A stretch of 64,000 nt of DNA from Cliona cf. orientalis (Eukaryota > Porifera > Demospongiae > Clionaida > Clionaidae), in the NCBI GenBank assembly GCA_963930775.1, contig OZ005703.1, forward strand, positions 5,208,001-5,272,000. Reading direction: 5' to 3'. Positions 33,991-45,500 of this stretch are shown here, piece after piece; position 1 is the stretch's first letter, and the number at the start of each line of letters is the position of its first letter. Below the pieces are notes generated by a model. That model saw only the letters and a program-made list of their open reading frames with translations. It did not search any database and was not told the origin of the DNA. The translations under genes were made by a program, and so were the position numbers.

Positions 33991-34638
33991 TGGTATGGTA
34001 TGCATGTATACTCCCTCTCCCCTAACAGTAGCTACACACAGTTCACCTGTACAGTATGACCTATATACTATGGGGGGCCCCTTGCCTCTGAGGTGGACCT
34101 ACCACCCACCCACACTGTACGGTATAAAATTTACTGTCAGCAAAACCGTAAGTTAACCCCGATGCCTTTGTACGGCCCCACACCTATGGCCCCTGTGGTA
34201 TGACCTACCACACTGTATACCTCCTCCTTACTGACATACAAGGATCCTGACAGACCATCCCGACCTGAGCCACCCGCTTGGGCTTGGTGACACGACCTGC
34301 TGCTACCATCACAAAGGCCGCAGCGATACCGTCGACCCAACCCCCAATTTTTTTTTACTTGCTAACCCCTTTTCTGTACCTTTATCCTTGGGGGAATGCT
34401 CCTCGGTCGTTACAGGGGGGAGTTTCGCGAGTATTTTGGCCACTAGCCGGCTCTCCAGCTCCTCCATTGCCGCCGATGACAACCCTGACGGCTCTCCTTC
34501 CCTTTCTTTCGTAGTAGTTTTTTCTTCCTCTGAACTCATGCTGGCCACTGAATTAGTACTTTTACTAGTGCAACTCCGAAAATACACCCCGCGAGCTCAG
34601 TGACAAGGTGGATCCAACTCAATAACACACACGGAGAA

Positions 34639-34821
34639 ACGACTTCAGTGGCGTGCTGTCCTGTACGACGTACCACGAGGCACGTTTTGCGCATGCCCAG
34701 TCCGATTATCCACCCGTACCCAGGATTGCGGGAAATCCCCAGATTAGCTGTTTAGCCCCTAACCGTAACCACCCCTTACCCATTAAGTCCGTTCCTGTTA
34801 ACTCTTTTGGTTAAACTGCAT
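34639..34821 (-). repeat. Split direct repeat A1
   Basis: 5' end repeat of the tyrosine-recombinase element, ~183 bp. It matches A2 (29036–29228) almost perfectly apart from a ~10-bp length difference near its outer end. Confidence 0.85.
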
Positions 34822-36779
34822 GAATAGCCTATTACTGGCATTGATTCTATCATCACTTGTATCACCACCAACGAGAGTGAGGAGGTTACTGATGATAACA
34901 AGGGGACAATTATATATGACAGGACAGTCTGGTAGCTGAGACCACATGGAGGTGCTGATAGTGAAAGCATAAACTACCCTTATCCCTATTTTAATATACA
35001 GCATATTGCAATTGCTATCCTCAGCAAAATACGATGAACAATACATCTTGCATGGTGCTTTCTCCCCCTCCCTCCATGTCAGCTCGATGCTGGCTCTATT
35101 GCGGCCTTGCGCTTTGCTTCTTGGAGTTGCATCTGCAGCTAGTCTAAGTTGCTCTAGTTCAGCAATCCATCCCTGAAACTGAGCTATATCACTCGTCCAC
35201 TCTCTTCCAGTTGCCTCTCTATTCTCTCTTTCTCCTCAATTACTTGATCTCTTTCTCTTATTAGTTGGTGATTCTCATTTATTTTCCGTTGTGGTAGCTG
35301 TTGTTCAGCTGCCATGGTTTCCTCTTGATGTCTCAGTGCCCGTTCCTTTTTATCTAATCGACTTATCTGTGATTGAATAATCTGTTGAAGGCCTCGAACT
35401 TGCTTACTATGTTGCTGTCTCAATGATCTTAGTTCCCTATCTCTCTCGTCACTTCCACTTTGTTCTGCTGTGCTTCTTGCTTCAATAGCTATCATACTCT
35501 CCCTGTACTGTGGATCACCTTTCAGAGCTGCTACTCTTTCACAGAGCTGCTGAGCTGAAGGGCGTTCAATATCTTCATCCCTTAGGCAATCGAGGGCAAC
35601 TTGTAGGAGGGGTTGGCTAGGATCTATTTCACTGATGTGATTTTGTCGACGTTCACTCTCGGGTATAGCTACCTCAGCCATAGTATTACTTGGTAATCTG
35701 GTAGGCTAATCGGGACTCTCTTCTTACGATTACCAGGCTTTGGAAACAGCTGTGTTAAAATTTGGAGAGTGATTACGCCAAATGAGAAACAGTCAATCTT
35801 CTCTGTATACACTGGCTCCTCTTGAACAGCTTCTGGGGGCATATAGATATCAGCACCTGGACACATGGTGAAGGTAAGCTGAGTTATTTGTGGGTTTTCA
35901 TCGCCCAGCCTTGCCATTCCGAAGTCAGTCACTTTGGCTAGGATGTTACCACGCAATAGAATATTATTGCTGGAGAGATCTCTGTGAATGATACCATTAG
36001 AATGCAGAAATGAAAGGGCTAGAGTGACATCATGACATACATTGACTTGAATATGGTAGGGGATTGGGTGAGGGGAGCTTTCCAGAAAGTGGGTGAGGCT
36101 ATCGTCCATCAGCTCCATTAGAAGTACTGGGAGGCCAGTGTCAGGATCTCGACAAATGCCCAGATATTGGACAATATTCAGGTGTCTTACGGTGCTCAAG
36201 AACTCACACTATTGCCGAGTCAAACCTCCTCATTGGTAGCCTGTGCTCTCTCTGAGGTACTGTTATTATTATCTGCTGTGCAGTTGGATCAAAGAGAGTT
36301 TCGTGTACGAGTTTAACAGCACGGAGGAGATCATCACATTTTGCTTTGCAGATTTTTCCATAGGATCTGGTCCTTGAAAAGTCGGAAAGTTTTGAATCTG
36401 ATCGCTTTGCTTTGCTGCTGCCCTTCAGCCATTCCGTATACCGCAGTATAATAATATTATAGTATTAAATTTAATACGTGCACTTCCAAAATCATTAAGT
36501 AAGCACAGTCTACGTATACATGACCATGAAAGCATTCTTGCAACATAAGAAAGCAAGCTTTCTTGCGCATGCGTAAACAGCTATAAAAAAACTGAATTTT
36601 AAAGTTGCCGGTGTAGGAGCAATATGGTACCCCCCGTGAAATGAGCCCCCCGCACCCCCATATCGCTAGCGGTATGGGTCCCCCAGGGGCCCTATATATC
36701 TAGAGGTTTGGACCCTCCCAGTGATATGGATCCCCTAGCCCTATGTGTGACGAAGCGCCTTAGGAAGGCGCAGTAGTAA

Positions 36780-37090
36780 ACAGCGTCCATGGGTCGTACA
36801 TAGTATAGCATAAAATTATAAAAATTTTCTTGCTGCATGAAGGGAAACTTTTATGCCAAGTGTGGCTTGCTACATAAAGAGAAAATTTTATGCCAAACCT
36901 GCCTTGCTGTACAGATAGGCAGACTTTTATGCAAATGAGTATGGCATAAAATCTCCTTTTGTATAATAATTATATTATGTATCTTAAAGGGATAATTTTA
37001 TGCCAAGCTTGGAAAATGCAATAATTAAAGGGGTTTCTCATAATATTATCATAGATATTTATATTGTGTATCTGGCATATAATTTTTCCA
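36780..37090. repeat. AT-rich stretch with repeated TTTTATGCCAA
   Basis: The word TTTTATGCCAA or close forms occurs four or more times, with inverted copies (GGCATAAAAT). No frame. Possibly a degraded MITE cluster upstream of the kinase gene. Confidence 0.5.
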
Positions 37091-37199
37091 TAATAAATGC
37101 TCGAGTAGGTGAGCCATTATGCCGAAGTAAAAATGGGGCGGGGCTACGTATCTCTGCATGCATACCGCAAAAATCTTAAACCCATAATACTAACCCTCG

Positions 37200-37380
37200 T
37201 CGACAACCAATTACCGAAACCCAAACCCCTCGAGCTCGTCAACAACCGATCACCGAAACCCAAACCCTTCGAATTCGTCAACAACCGATCACCGAAACCC
37301 AAACCCTTCGAATTCGTCAACAACCGATCACCGAAACCCAAACCCCTTGTCAACAATCGATTACCTAAACCCAACCCCCC
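37200..37380. repeat. Minisatellite, 39-bp unit
   Basis: About four copies of a 39-bp unit containing AACAACCGATCACCGAAACC. A plus-strand frame through it would give repeats of NNRSPKPKPFEFV, but no start, splice or wider gene supports coding. Confidence 0.7.
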
Positions 37381-37405
37381 GCTACTTATTATTAGCTACC
37401 TATAG

Positions 37406-38123
37406 TGATGATGAGGAAACTATATACTATTATCAAGTTTCCTGATGAGGATGTGCATGCGCCTCATCTAATAATCTTCGAGTTCAATTAGCTATTATAG
37501 AATCATACTCAGTCTGTTAACAGTATTAAATCACATTAATTATATTGATTCATGCAGTGCTTATGATACTTATCCTGATCATGTTGTATTCTCTCCTGTG
37601 AACTTACCACTATATTATTATTATTATACTATAGTACAACGAAAAATATTTTTCAGAGCGACAATTTTCTTTTATAGTCCGTGTCATTACGTGAAGGCAT
37701 GGATACGCATCTTGGTCAGAACTGTAGGGCCGTGTGCACCAAGTAGAGTGCCTCGGGCCATAGCTACAGCTAGCTAGAGAGGCATTGTCGAGCAAAGTGA
37801 GAGGCGAGGTCTATTGCCTGTTTTTATCATACCTGTCATGCAGTAGTCCGGTAGCAACGTTTGAGCATGCGCACGGTACTAATGGGCAATCTTGCCCAGG
37901 CAGGATACTGTTTGTGCATGAACTATATCTCTATGTTTTGTGAGTATGTACTGTTAATAGACGATCATGCAATACTGACCACATTATTCCATGATTGTGA
38001 CATTAAACATATTTTTACTGAATTATATTATTATCATCTGTTCGATTTTGATTGACTACAAGACAGATGGCTTTTGATGTTGCTCTACAATGAAAACTTG
38101 ACCATGCACTCAGTAGCTGCATA
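37406..38123. other. No gene seen
   Basis: AT-rich sequence with no supported frame; no continuation of the Death–FN3 gene was recognised here on the minus strand. Confidence 0.5.
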
Positions 38124-38332
38124 CCGTATCCGATCTAATTAACGTGCCTCTCTAATAGATGCGCCACCTTGGCCTGAAGTTTATTTAAATGTGCCCACCC
38201 ACGCGTCCCTATACTTTTGTGTACAAATTTTGCGTGCCACCTGGTCGCGAAGGATAATTTTCAGGCTCTAATGGTGCGCCACCCAGCACTCGTAATTATT
38301 TTTTCATGGCGCGTTAATTAGATCAGATACGG
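38124..38332. mobile_element. MITE with CCGTATCCGATCTAATTAACG ends, copy 1
   Basis: 209 bp with ~25-bp inverted ends starting CCGTATCCGATCTAATTA and TA on both flanks. A second copy, in inverse orientation, is at 62796–63014. Noncoding. Confidence 0.85.
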
Positions 38333-38689
38333 TAGTTGAAATGGTGTATGTGGTAAAGGTTGTTGATATAGTGGGTTCACTTCACTATACAGTATATGAT
38401 GCCGGCGCCTCAGTCGCAGACTAGCCTCGGATCATCGGGAATCTGAGAGTGTCCTGGACCTCGATAGTGGAAAATTTCAAAGCTAAGAAGAACTTGACTC
38501 AACAGCGCAGTACAGCTAGATTGGTCCGGCGGCACGCTGCTCATGGTGTGTGCTATATATAGTGCAGGGCTATCTATATATATCCATGGGATTACGTCAG
38601 CCTAGAGAACGCGTGAAATTCGGCCGTCGCTGCTCGTCAGAGAAGGCAACACGCTGCTTGTAAGGTATTCGCTGGATACACGCGCAAGA

Positions 38690-38815
38690 TACTCTACATA
38701 TTTCACTGAAGTTCAAGTCCCAGAAGGGCTCCATCGAGGCCCTGAATTTTCTCATAATAACCTCATAGATTACACCATAGATTTCATCATAATTACTCAT
38801 AATTACCTAATAACT
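38690..38815 (-). repeat. Dispersed repeat, GATGAAA/TTATGATG family
   Basis: Matches in reverse the stretches near 61064–61190 and 61500–61630 (ATGATGAAA...TTATGA...GGGACCCAGAATTC-like). Likely fragments of one non-autonomous element. Confidence 0.5.
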
Positions 38816-38845
38816 GCAAAAAAGTAAATTGCTACTGAGTGCATA

Positions 38846-39055
38846 CCGTAGGTCGGGTTTTAATTGCGAGTATCTATTAATTGCGAATTGCGAGTTTTCC
38901 TACGTTTCGCAATTATTAATAGATTTGCAAACATAAACGTGCACAAAAACTGCAGTACGGTACGGGGTCGTCTATCGCAATTATTGGATTCGCAATTTGG
39001 CCCGACTTGACTAGAACGCAATTATTAAACTACGCAATTAAAACCCGTCCTACGG
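38846..39055. mobile_element. MITE with CCGTAGG ends, TA target site
   Basis: 210 bp. Left end CCGTAGGTCGGGTTTTAATT, right end its close complement, TA on both sides. Repeated TCGCAATTATT words inside. It lies just past the last recognised FN3 exon and may have helped truncate that gene. Confidence 0.8.
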
Positions 39056-39104
39056 TAATATATAAAGCATCTATTATTAGGTATTGGCAACTCATAAGCC
39101 TTAC

Positions 39105-41941
39105 CTACTTCAGGAGTAGTAAAGAAGCTTTTTGTTGGTGGTCCGGTACCAGCTACCGTCATGGCACTGATACTAAAGTTGTAAGAAGTATTGGGTCTCA
39201 ATCCAGATACTTCAGTAGAGGTATCCGTTATTAAAATTTCTCGTACAAAATCCGGTCCTGTAACCTGCACTGTATAGCCAGTGATGATCCCATTTTGCTG
39301 ATCCTTTGGCACTGGTGTCCAAGAAAGTTATGCTGAGGTTGATGTTTTGTGGTGGACACGTAAGTTTCCAGGTTGACCAGAAGGAACTATGTATAGTAAT
39401 AATGTTATGAATGTATATACAATGTCATAGTTAGAGCGCAAACTATAGTATTAGTATCTACCACGATAATCTTGTGGGCTTAGAGATATAATGATAGAAA
39501 TTGCATAATGTTCATATTATAATAGCAGTACAAGTAATATAGAGTAGAGTTAATAACGTTGCTGGTATCTCTTTTTGTGGCACATTTCATGGAGGGAAAT
39601 TCAACAAAGATTCACTTACCTCCTTGAGGTGTGGTAGAGGATACAATTATTGGTGGTCCAGTTCCTGCTTCTGTTATTGCACTGACACTGAATATATAAT
39701 TGGTATATGGCCTCAATTTAGATACTTCATAAGAGGTAGCATTTCCATCCATCACTGGAATCTCTTGTGTAGAGTCAGGTCCCTTAACCTGTATTAGAAC
39801 CTGTATTAGGTAGCCAATGATGGTGTCATTCTGTTTATCCTCTGGTACATGAGTCCAGGAGAGCTGTGCTGAAGTTGGGAGACTGTGACTGACAAGTAAC
39901 TCTCCAGGTGTACCAGATGGAACTAGGGGTGTGTGTTCACTCGAAGATTCATGCATATCAGCACTGCATGCAAGTGGCTTCATTGTATCTTCCACCTACA
40001 TGTATAATTAATATGTGTATAGCTACACAATAATATTATTATTTATACCATTAGCCAAAAAAATTATGGCATACCTGAGGTTTTGAATCTTGTGGCATAA
40101 AGATTACCATACCCTGTACTCTTAGTAAGGCAAGTTTCTCCTTCGATAGGGGAAATAATTTTTCTGCAATAGAATCTGGAACTGAAAATACAAGTATTAC
40201 GCTACCCTGGTCAATTCGGTGGAGATGAAGGGTAGCTGGTGGGACACCAAGATCATCTGCAAGTGTCTTCTTGATTCTCACGGCATCTCCAAGGTTTTGT
40301 AACGTTTCTTTATCAGTCGGTAAAACTACAGCAAAGAGTTTCCTTTGTTTCAGTTTAGAAAGGCGTTGCCCACAAGTACAACGACCTGGTTCGACTTCAA
40401 AAACTTTCCGCTTACAGAATTCCTTAAAATCTTTAGAATAATTAGCTAAACGATCTTTGTCGTCTTGATCACCTAAAACATTAATTATCTTCGCCAAAGT
40501 TTCATGATTGAAGAATGACATTTCTGGAGCAAGATGTGTAAATACTCGATCAATTGATGTTGATTCTATTAACTTATCATGCAAAGAGGAATTGGAAGTG
40601 ACAGCCACTCTGACCAAGTTGTCAACCATTACTCCTTGCCGTTTTATAGAATCGCAAGTTGCATTTGATAGATCGGCAAAACTATCCATAATTTTTTTGG
40701 TATCCTTTTGGAGTATATAATTCAAATTTTCTTGATCTTCTTTACTAAAAGTGGTCATCCCAAGGTAAGGAATACATGATTTAGGACAACCATCTTGAAG
40801 GTAAGTTTCTAACGAGCATTTACCACAGGGACATTCAAATTGTATGTCAGATTCATTTTCCTTTGGATCACAGTCGACGTCAGTCGTGGTGGTGCCTGGA
40901 ATTTGCCAGATTAATGTCATAATTAAGATATTTTCTCATCTCCATCCACCTTCAATTGCTGCCGCCACAGTTTTTTTAGTTATACATACAATGAATAATA
41001 TATAGCTGAGATTATATATTCATGACATTGCATGGCTGGCCGAACAATATAATCACACATAAGCTATTAATGTATGATCATCTGCCCCACTCCCATTAGT
41101 AGCGATTCCAGACGTCCGATTTTTCGGCTCGATATCGCTAAGTGGCGGCGATAGCAATTCAAACGATTAAGGTGTCAATAGCTTCCTCTCGACGAGGCCT
41201 ATTCAGCGCTGGGTGTTTCCTGTTGAAAGCACAAAGCTTGTTCAAGTTATACGCACTGAAACAGATTTTTGCATGCAAATTTCCATAGAGCTAAAAATCA
41301 AAATCGCAAAGCGTGTGGTTAACCGATTTGCTTGATTCAAGGTTCAGAAGAAAGGCCATTCACTCAGCTAACTCTTGGTTTGTGTTTCCTGTTCATAGCT
41401 AAATCCATTACCAAGTTATGGCTGCTTTTATTGCCAGAGGTTGATCGTCTGGAATCACTACCATCAGTCACTGATTTAATACTGTCTATTAAACAGTATG
41501 ATCCTGTAACCCCTGCTTTGCAGAAATTATATAATTAAAAAAAATAATTATAATTATACCACTATTGATACAGTGTAGAATTCACTTACCATTTTTATCG
41601 CTCGTTGAATGATCTGCTAGAATCTTCCGACACAGATTCTCAGCTTGATATCGTTCACCTCTGTTCAGTAAAGCATCCACCAGAATCTTATAAGTAGCTT
41701 CACGCCCGTTTTTATCCCTCCATTTACGTAGAGCAGCTATCCTTTTCTTCACTCCTGTAGTGTAGTCTTCGTTCACGTAATCGACATCGACCTCACTGAG
41801 CAGAGACCCAAAAATCACTTCCCACTCGCGGAAACAATCGGCCAGAGATGGAATAATGTTGCTATCGCAAGGTTTTGAAAGCTCATCAGCCGCGAGGCCG
41901 ACTCCATTAGCAACGTCTTCGGCAGAAACCTTCGCCATCAT
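39105..41941 (-). CDS. Death-domain plus fibronectin type III protein, 3' end unclear
   Basis: Exons (minus order): 41590–41941, 40075–40895, 39620–39995, 39105–39386, all in phase with GT–AG junctions. Exon 1 encodes a Death domain (FREWEVIFGSL, then KKRIAALRKWRDKNG and LCRKIL). Exon 2 encodes Cys-rich CPCGKC, a helical region and FCKRKVFEV...GSVILVFSVPDSIAEKLFPL, a module I associate with sponge and cnidarian Death/NACHT-type proteins. Exons 3 and 4 each encode one FN3 domain (AQLSWTHVPEDKQNDTIIGY; GLRPNTSYNFSISAMTVAG). Exon 4 has an in-frame TAA where the sister domain has Gln (SAxLSW), and a donor site at its end leads to no exon I can find. It is probably an innate-immune-type adaptor or receptor, truncated or decaying. 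Confidence 0.7.
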
Positions 41942-42590
41942 AAAGTGAGTGTATCACTGTACTGAATATCATTGCAGGGTTTTCCTTACTCGATTCCGTT
42001 CGGGATTTGTGCATGCGTGCCCCGCCCACCGATTGCGCATGCGCACAGAGAAAACAAGTGTGCTAATTTGACACACAAAAACGTGCTAAATCAATGTCTC
42101 CAGTTTTAGCACACTATACATGTGCTAAAATTTATGGTGTGCTAAAGTTGCACACGTGCTGATTCGTAAATGTGCTGTTTAAGCACTCAAGGCTGTGTCA
42201 TTACTATTGGTGTGCTGAAATATAATTGAATAGTCACATGACAGTGCAAATTCAAATTCAGTACCGGTATTGCACAAAAAGAGACAAAAACATGTGTATA
42301 CTATGCTGCCTATACAGCACATACGTAACTCAGTTGTTGTCCATCATTAGACATACTTGAGTTGACCTCATATAACACCGCTGACTTGATTTGCTTGAGT
42401 GGTACAAGCATGCATGCATGGAGAAATGTACACTGTAATAAGAAAGAAGTCAAGTAAAGTCCAATGCGATTCTAACAGCATAGAGAATAGTCTCAGATGC
42501 AGGCTCTCTTTTACAAGAGAGCCTGGGTTCGAGGCTACATAGAGAATAGAGGAAAGTATCAGAGAAAGAGTCTAGCTCAGTATATACACT

Positions 42591-43089
42591 GCAAAAACAA
42601 GGTAGTCATTGTAACCTAAATATGGGTTATCTCATTGCACTTGCTACGACTAATTATTAACAATCACATGATTTCTCTCACAATGCTGGCTGGTCATCAG
42701 CAGATTCTTAATTGCACTTAGCATTGTTTAGTAAAACATGCCTACCTTGCCCATAATGGTCACATGTAATAGGATATGTCACTCCAAGGGGGAAATGTGT
42801 CATTTAACAATAATATTAATGCTAAGTAAACCAGAGCATTTACTGATATCTTGTCTGCATTGTATCAAGTATCATGGGACTGGTATAGTTGTGGGAAGTG
42901 TAACCATTTTAGGAAAGGTATAAACAAGTAGCTACTAGCAGTTAACAATACTAACTGCATGCAACCAAGAATCTGCTGATAATCAGCCAGCATTGTGTGA
43001 AGAGTCATGGGACTGGTATATAAGACATCACAATTGCATGCAACTGCGATAACCCATATTTAGGTTACTATACAACCCACTTGTTTTGT
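42591..43089. mobile_element. TIR element, CCTAAATATGGGTTATC family, copy 2 (nested)
   Basis: Ends GCAAAAACAAG...TAACCTAAATATGGGTTATC and its complement. Second inner inverted pair AGAATCTGCTGAT/ATCAGCAGATTCTT. Inserted into the CAC...GTG element. Same family as 27390–27839. Confidence 0.7.
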
Positions 43090-43276
43090 ATTCTTAGCCT
43101 TATACATGCTATTAGGACAATCAATGACATTGTACCTTCTTGATATTTTTGATGGTGGTGTTAACCTGTAGCTACCTTGGTCTTTTGACAGCTTAGCAGA
43201 GATGACTTTTGACCACAAAATAATAGCTATAAACAGCAAGGCAACGAAAGTTAATAATAATATTTTTCTTCTTTCT

Positions 43277-43279
<3 letters not shown>

Positions 43280-43321
<42 letters not shown>
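43280..43321. repeat. (CT)n microsatellite
   Basis: About 21 CT units inside the CAC...GTG element. Confidence 0.9.
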
Positions 43322-43326
<5 letters not shown>

Positions 43327-43668
43327 GTCTCCGACCCCCCCTCCCTTGCTTATCTTCCTCCACTGAACAATTAAGTATGCTAGCTAACTCCCCATATACA
43401 ACATATTATTGTGTAGCTATGGACACCAGGCAAAAGACATTAAATTTCAGCTAGCTTACCATACTCATGAAAATACTACTCACCTTCAGTTTCAATTTTC
43501 AATTCTCATTAATTCTCAGGCTTCAAGCCATATGCTGTGATCACTCGATCCATTTTCATAAAGAAAATTTTTGTTCTAATCTTTTTTAAATGTGAGTAGC
43601 AGCTGCTCATGGATATTTAGCACACTCTGTGCTATTTCATCAGCACAGTGCGTGTTGTACTGATAATG

Positions 43669-43980
43669 CGCCTATCATTGTTATGCCCCACCTACCCCAA
43701 GTCGGGCCAGGTAGGGGATTTTGTAGGGGGTTTGTACCAAGATTTGTCCCGAGGATTGGGGATTTGTACCATGTCTTTTGGTACTGTGTCTGTAGCTAAC
43801 TTCTGCGCATATGAGCATCATTCTACAAAGATCCCTATTGATCCCCTATCTACAATAGGGGACTTTGAATCTAAGAGTTGCCCCTAGGGTAAGTACTTTG
43901 CTAATTAATTGGTGCAAAACCCCTATATGCCCCCACCCTAGCCCGACTTGGGGTAGGTGGGGCATGACATTGATAGGTGC
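43669..43980. mobile_element. MITE with ~39-bp ends, GCCCCACCTACCCCAAGTC (nested)
   Basis: Nearly perfect inverted ends reading CGCCTATCATTG then ATGCCCCACCTACCCC. 312 bp, noncoding, inserted in the right sub-terminal zone of the CAC...GTG element. Confidence 0.8.
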
Positions 43981-44196
43981 ATAAGATGTAGCACATTATA
44001 GATGTGTTAATTTTTTTTTCTACACACCAGCGTGCTGAATTAGATGTGCAGCTTGTAACACAAATAGCACACCACTGTGTACATCTAGCACATTTTATTG
44101 TGCTACTTTGGAAATCAGCACACTTTGTGCTGATTTGACACACTAAATCAGGGCAAAACTACACACCAGTTTTCTCTGTGCGGATTAAAAAAAGGC

Positions 44197-44762
44197 ATGA
44201 TCACAGACATCCTCGATCAGAATAACGCGATGGAGTCGTCATTGGGATGTTCGATGGTGAAGAAAGCTACAGGAGCTTGCGTTTTCCTGATTTGTGCGCT
44301 GCTTGTCAGCGGCCAACCTGTCACTTCCGATGAAGATCCGTTCGGATCAAATGCGACAAGGGTGACAGCTGCACACAATGTTATAAATCCCTGGTGGTCG
44401 AGGTACTGAGCAGAGATTCAAACATATACAATTTGCAGCAGGCTTTCTTTGCGCCAAGTTGTAGCGTTCCCGTTTTTGTCATCGTTCGATATCATTACGT
44501 GAATGAATCCAATCATGTGATGAATCCAGACTCACCAGTCGTCTATTTCTGGTCATCAGCTATCTACTTTTTCTTCCATCCAGTAAAAAATTTCAAGTTC
44601 ACATCGCTGCTGTTTTCCGATCCAGCATTATAAACTGAATCATTAGATCTTCAGCTAAATGCAAGTTGCAATGGTGCACTAGTGAAGAATACATGACATT
44701 GCTCACACACTGTCAGAGGGTAAGCCTTTATGTATCATGACCTCTCCACCCCACCCACCCGC

Positions 44763-44793
<31 letters not shown>

Positions 44794-45500
44794 ATATGTT
44801 GATATAATATATTTTTCATAATGCAGCTTAAAATCTATGCAATGCATCAAACTTGAGTTCACAGCTCCCATCGATGATACATACAAAGGCCGTTCCTATA
44901 TATATATACAGTAGTGGAACTCTCAAGATCTGGTACAAGTCGAACGATAACATAGATGCACTCGTGCTGGCAGCACAGTTTCTTGTCCCATTTCTTATGA
45001 TGGTTTACGTTATCTTCTTTTTCATCTACTTGCTTGAGCTTAAACCCTACAAGATTGGTAAAGATATTGAGAAAGAACTGAAGAGTGGGACGAAGAAAAT
45101 AAGGGCAAAAGCTGATGCTAATCTTTTGATAAAGATTACGATTTCTTTACTGTTTCATATACTTATATTTGCAGCAGACAGTATGGCGTTCGTTGAATAT
45201 GGAAAATTATCAGACGAAATTCACGATTATTATTACGCAGCTCCAAGGTATTTCTGGAGTGTACCCATCTTGATGAATTTTTGATGGACTCTCGTTTCTC
45301 ATAATTTATACTCTAGTACCGATCATAGCTCGGTTAACCAAAAAAAAATGGTACAGACTTACATACTGTATGCTATCTCCAATTGCATGCATCTTTTCAC
45401 ACTGTTACCACATCATTTTTGCATTCATTGATAATCCCTACCACGCCACGAGTATTCTTCTCCTTTATGCGATAGTCTTGTACAGTGCACTTGAATAATT
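44197..45500 (+). pseudogene. Decayed multi-span membrane protein gene
   Basis: Pieces of one coding sequence in several frames: a signal-peptide start (CVFLICALLVSGQPV), an ectodomain piece (FFAPSCSVPVFVIVRYHYVN, YFWSSAIYFFFHPVK), then KIWYKSNDNIDALVLAAQFL with two or three membrane spans and a basic loop (KSGTKKIRAKADANLLIKI). Frame breaks lie near 44400, at the TATATATA run near 44900 and after 45284; a poly-C tract (44762–44791) interrupts the ectodomain. The final recognisable span (SILLLYAIVLYSALE, near 45450–45495) runs into a palindrome. I associate it with an uncharacterised sponge membrane family; function unknown. Confidence 0.6.
44762..44791. repeat. Poly-C tract
   Basis: About 30 C in a row, inside the decayed membrane gene. 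Confidence 0.9.

Larger units (their letters stand above)
28742..34821 (-). mobile_element. Tyrosine-recombinase retrotransposon (Ngaro/PAT-like), broken
   Basis: About 6.08 kb, minus orientation. Part order: A1 repeat, gag-like region, reverse transcriptase plus RNase H, tyrosine recombinase, B1, A2, B2. The split direct repeats (A1...B1-A2-B2) are diagnostic of Ngaro/PAT-type elements, which move through a circle; here B1 abuts A2 exactly as a circle joint would. No target duplication beyond one ambiguous base, as expected for recombinase integration. The terminal repeats are nearly identical, so it is young, but the reading frames are interrupted about four to six times overall. Inserted into a kelch exon. 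Confidence 0.88.
28106..36435 (-). pseudogene. Protein kinase–coiled coil–kelch gene, broken and interrupted
   Basis: Host gene on the minus strand. Kinase part (36435 to ~35680): GKICKAKCDD loop region, Lys in RAVKLVHE, HRDLSSNNILL, VTDFGMAR and an APE-like PPEAV, which fits the TKL-type kinases of sponges. Then a PSAQQLCERVAALK stretch, a coiled coil of ~120 residues (35184–35600) and kelch blades (WSQLPDC...LLTLVGGD, ALIVVGGEAND, QLLTIGGRDSDR, QLMVVGGYTSED) ending SVEFASVEY. The frame shifts at least three times (near 36210, 35685 and 28645). A 6.1-kb retrotransposon (28742–34821) splits one kelch blade exactly between NRLF and SLTGEG. No upstream exon or convincing start was found. Confidence 0.8.
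42044..44180. mobile_element. CAC...GTG-ended DNA element 1, non-autonomous, with nested MITEs
   Basis: Inverted ends CACAGAGAAAAC...GTGTG flanked by CG on both sides (2-bp target duplication, 42042–42043 and 44181–44182). Both sub-terminal zones (42055–42240 and about 43590–44165) are filled with direct and inverted GTGCTAA/AGCACA words. Two smaller inverted-repeat elements and a (CT)n tract are nested inside. No transposase frame. CAC ends, short duplication and sub-terminal word arrays resemble the CACTA/EnSpm class; the class is inference. Confidence 0.65.

Noticed and set aside
28742-34821. LTR retrotransposon
   Set aside because: No LTRs and no DDE integrase; split direct repeats and a tyrosine recombinase instead.
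37109-37405. 98-aa frame with repeated NNRSPKPKPFEFV
   Set aside because: Minisatellite; neither strand shows a gene context.
41332-41538. 68-aa plus-strand frame in the Death–FN3 first intron
   Set aside because: Has a plausible helical C-terminus but no splice sites or recognised relatives; likely chance.
42490-42550. Possible tRNA (AGGCTCTCTTTTACAAGAGAGCC hairpin followed by GGGTTCGAGGC)
   Set aside because: B-box-like phrase only; no acceptor stem or A box at the right distance.
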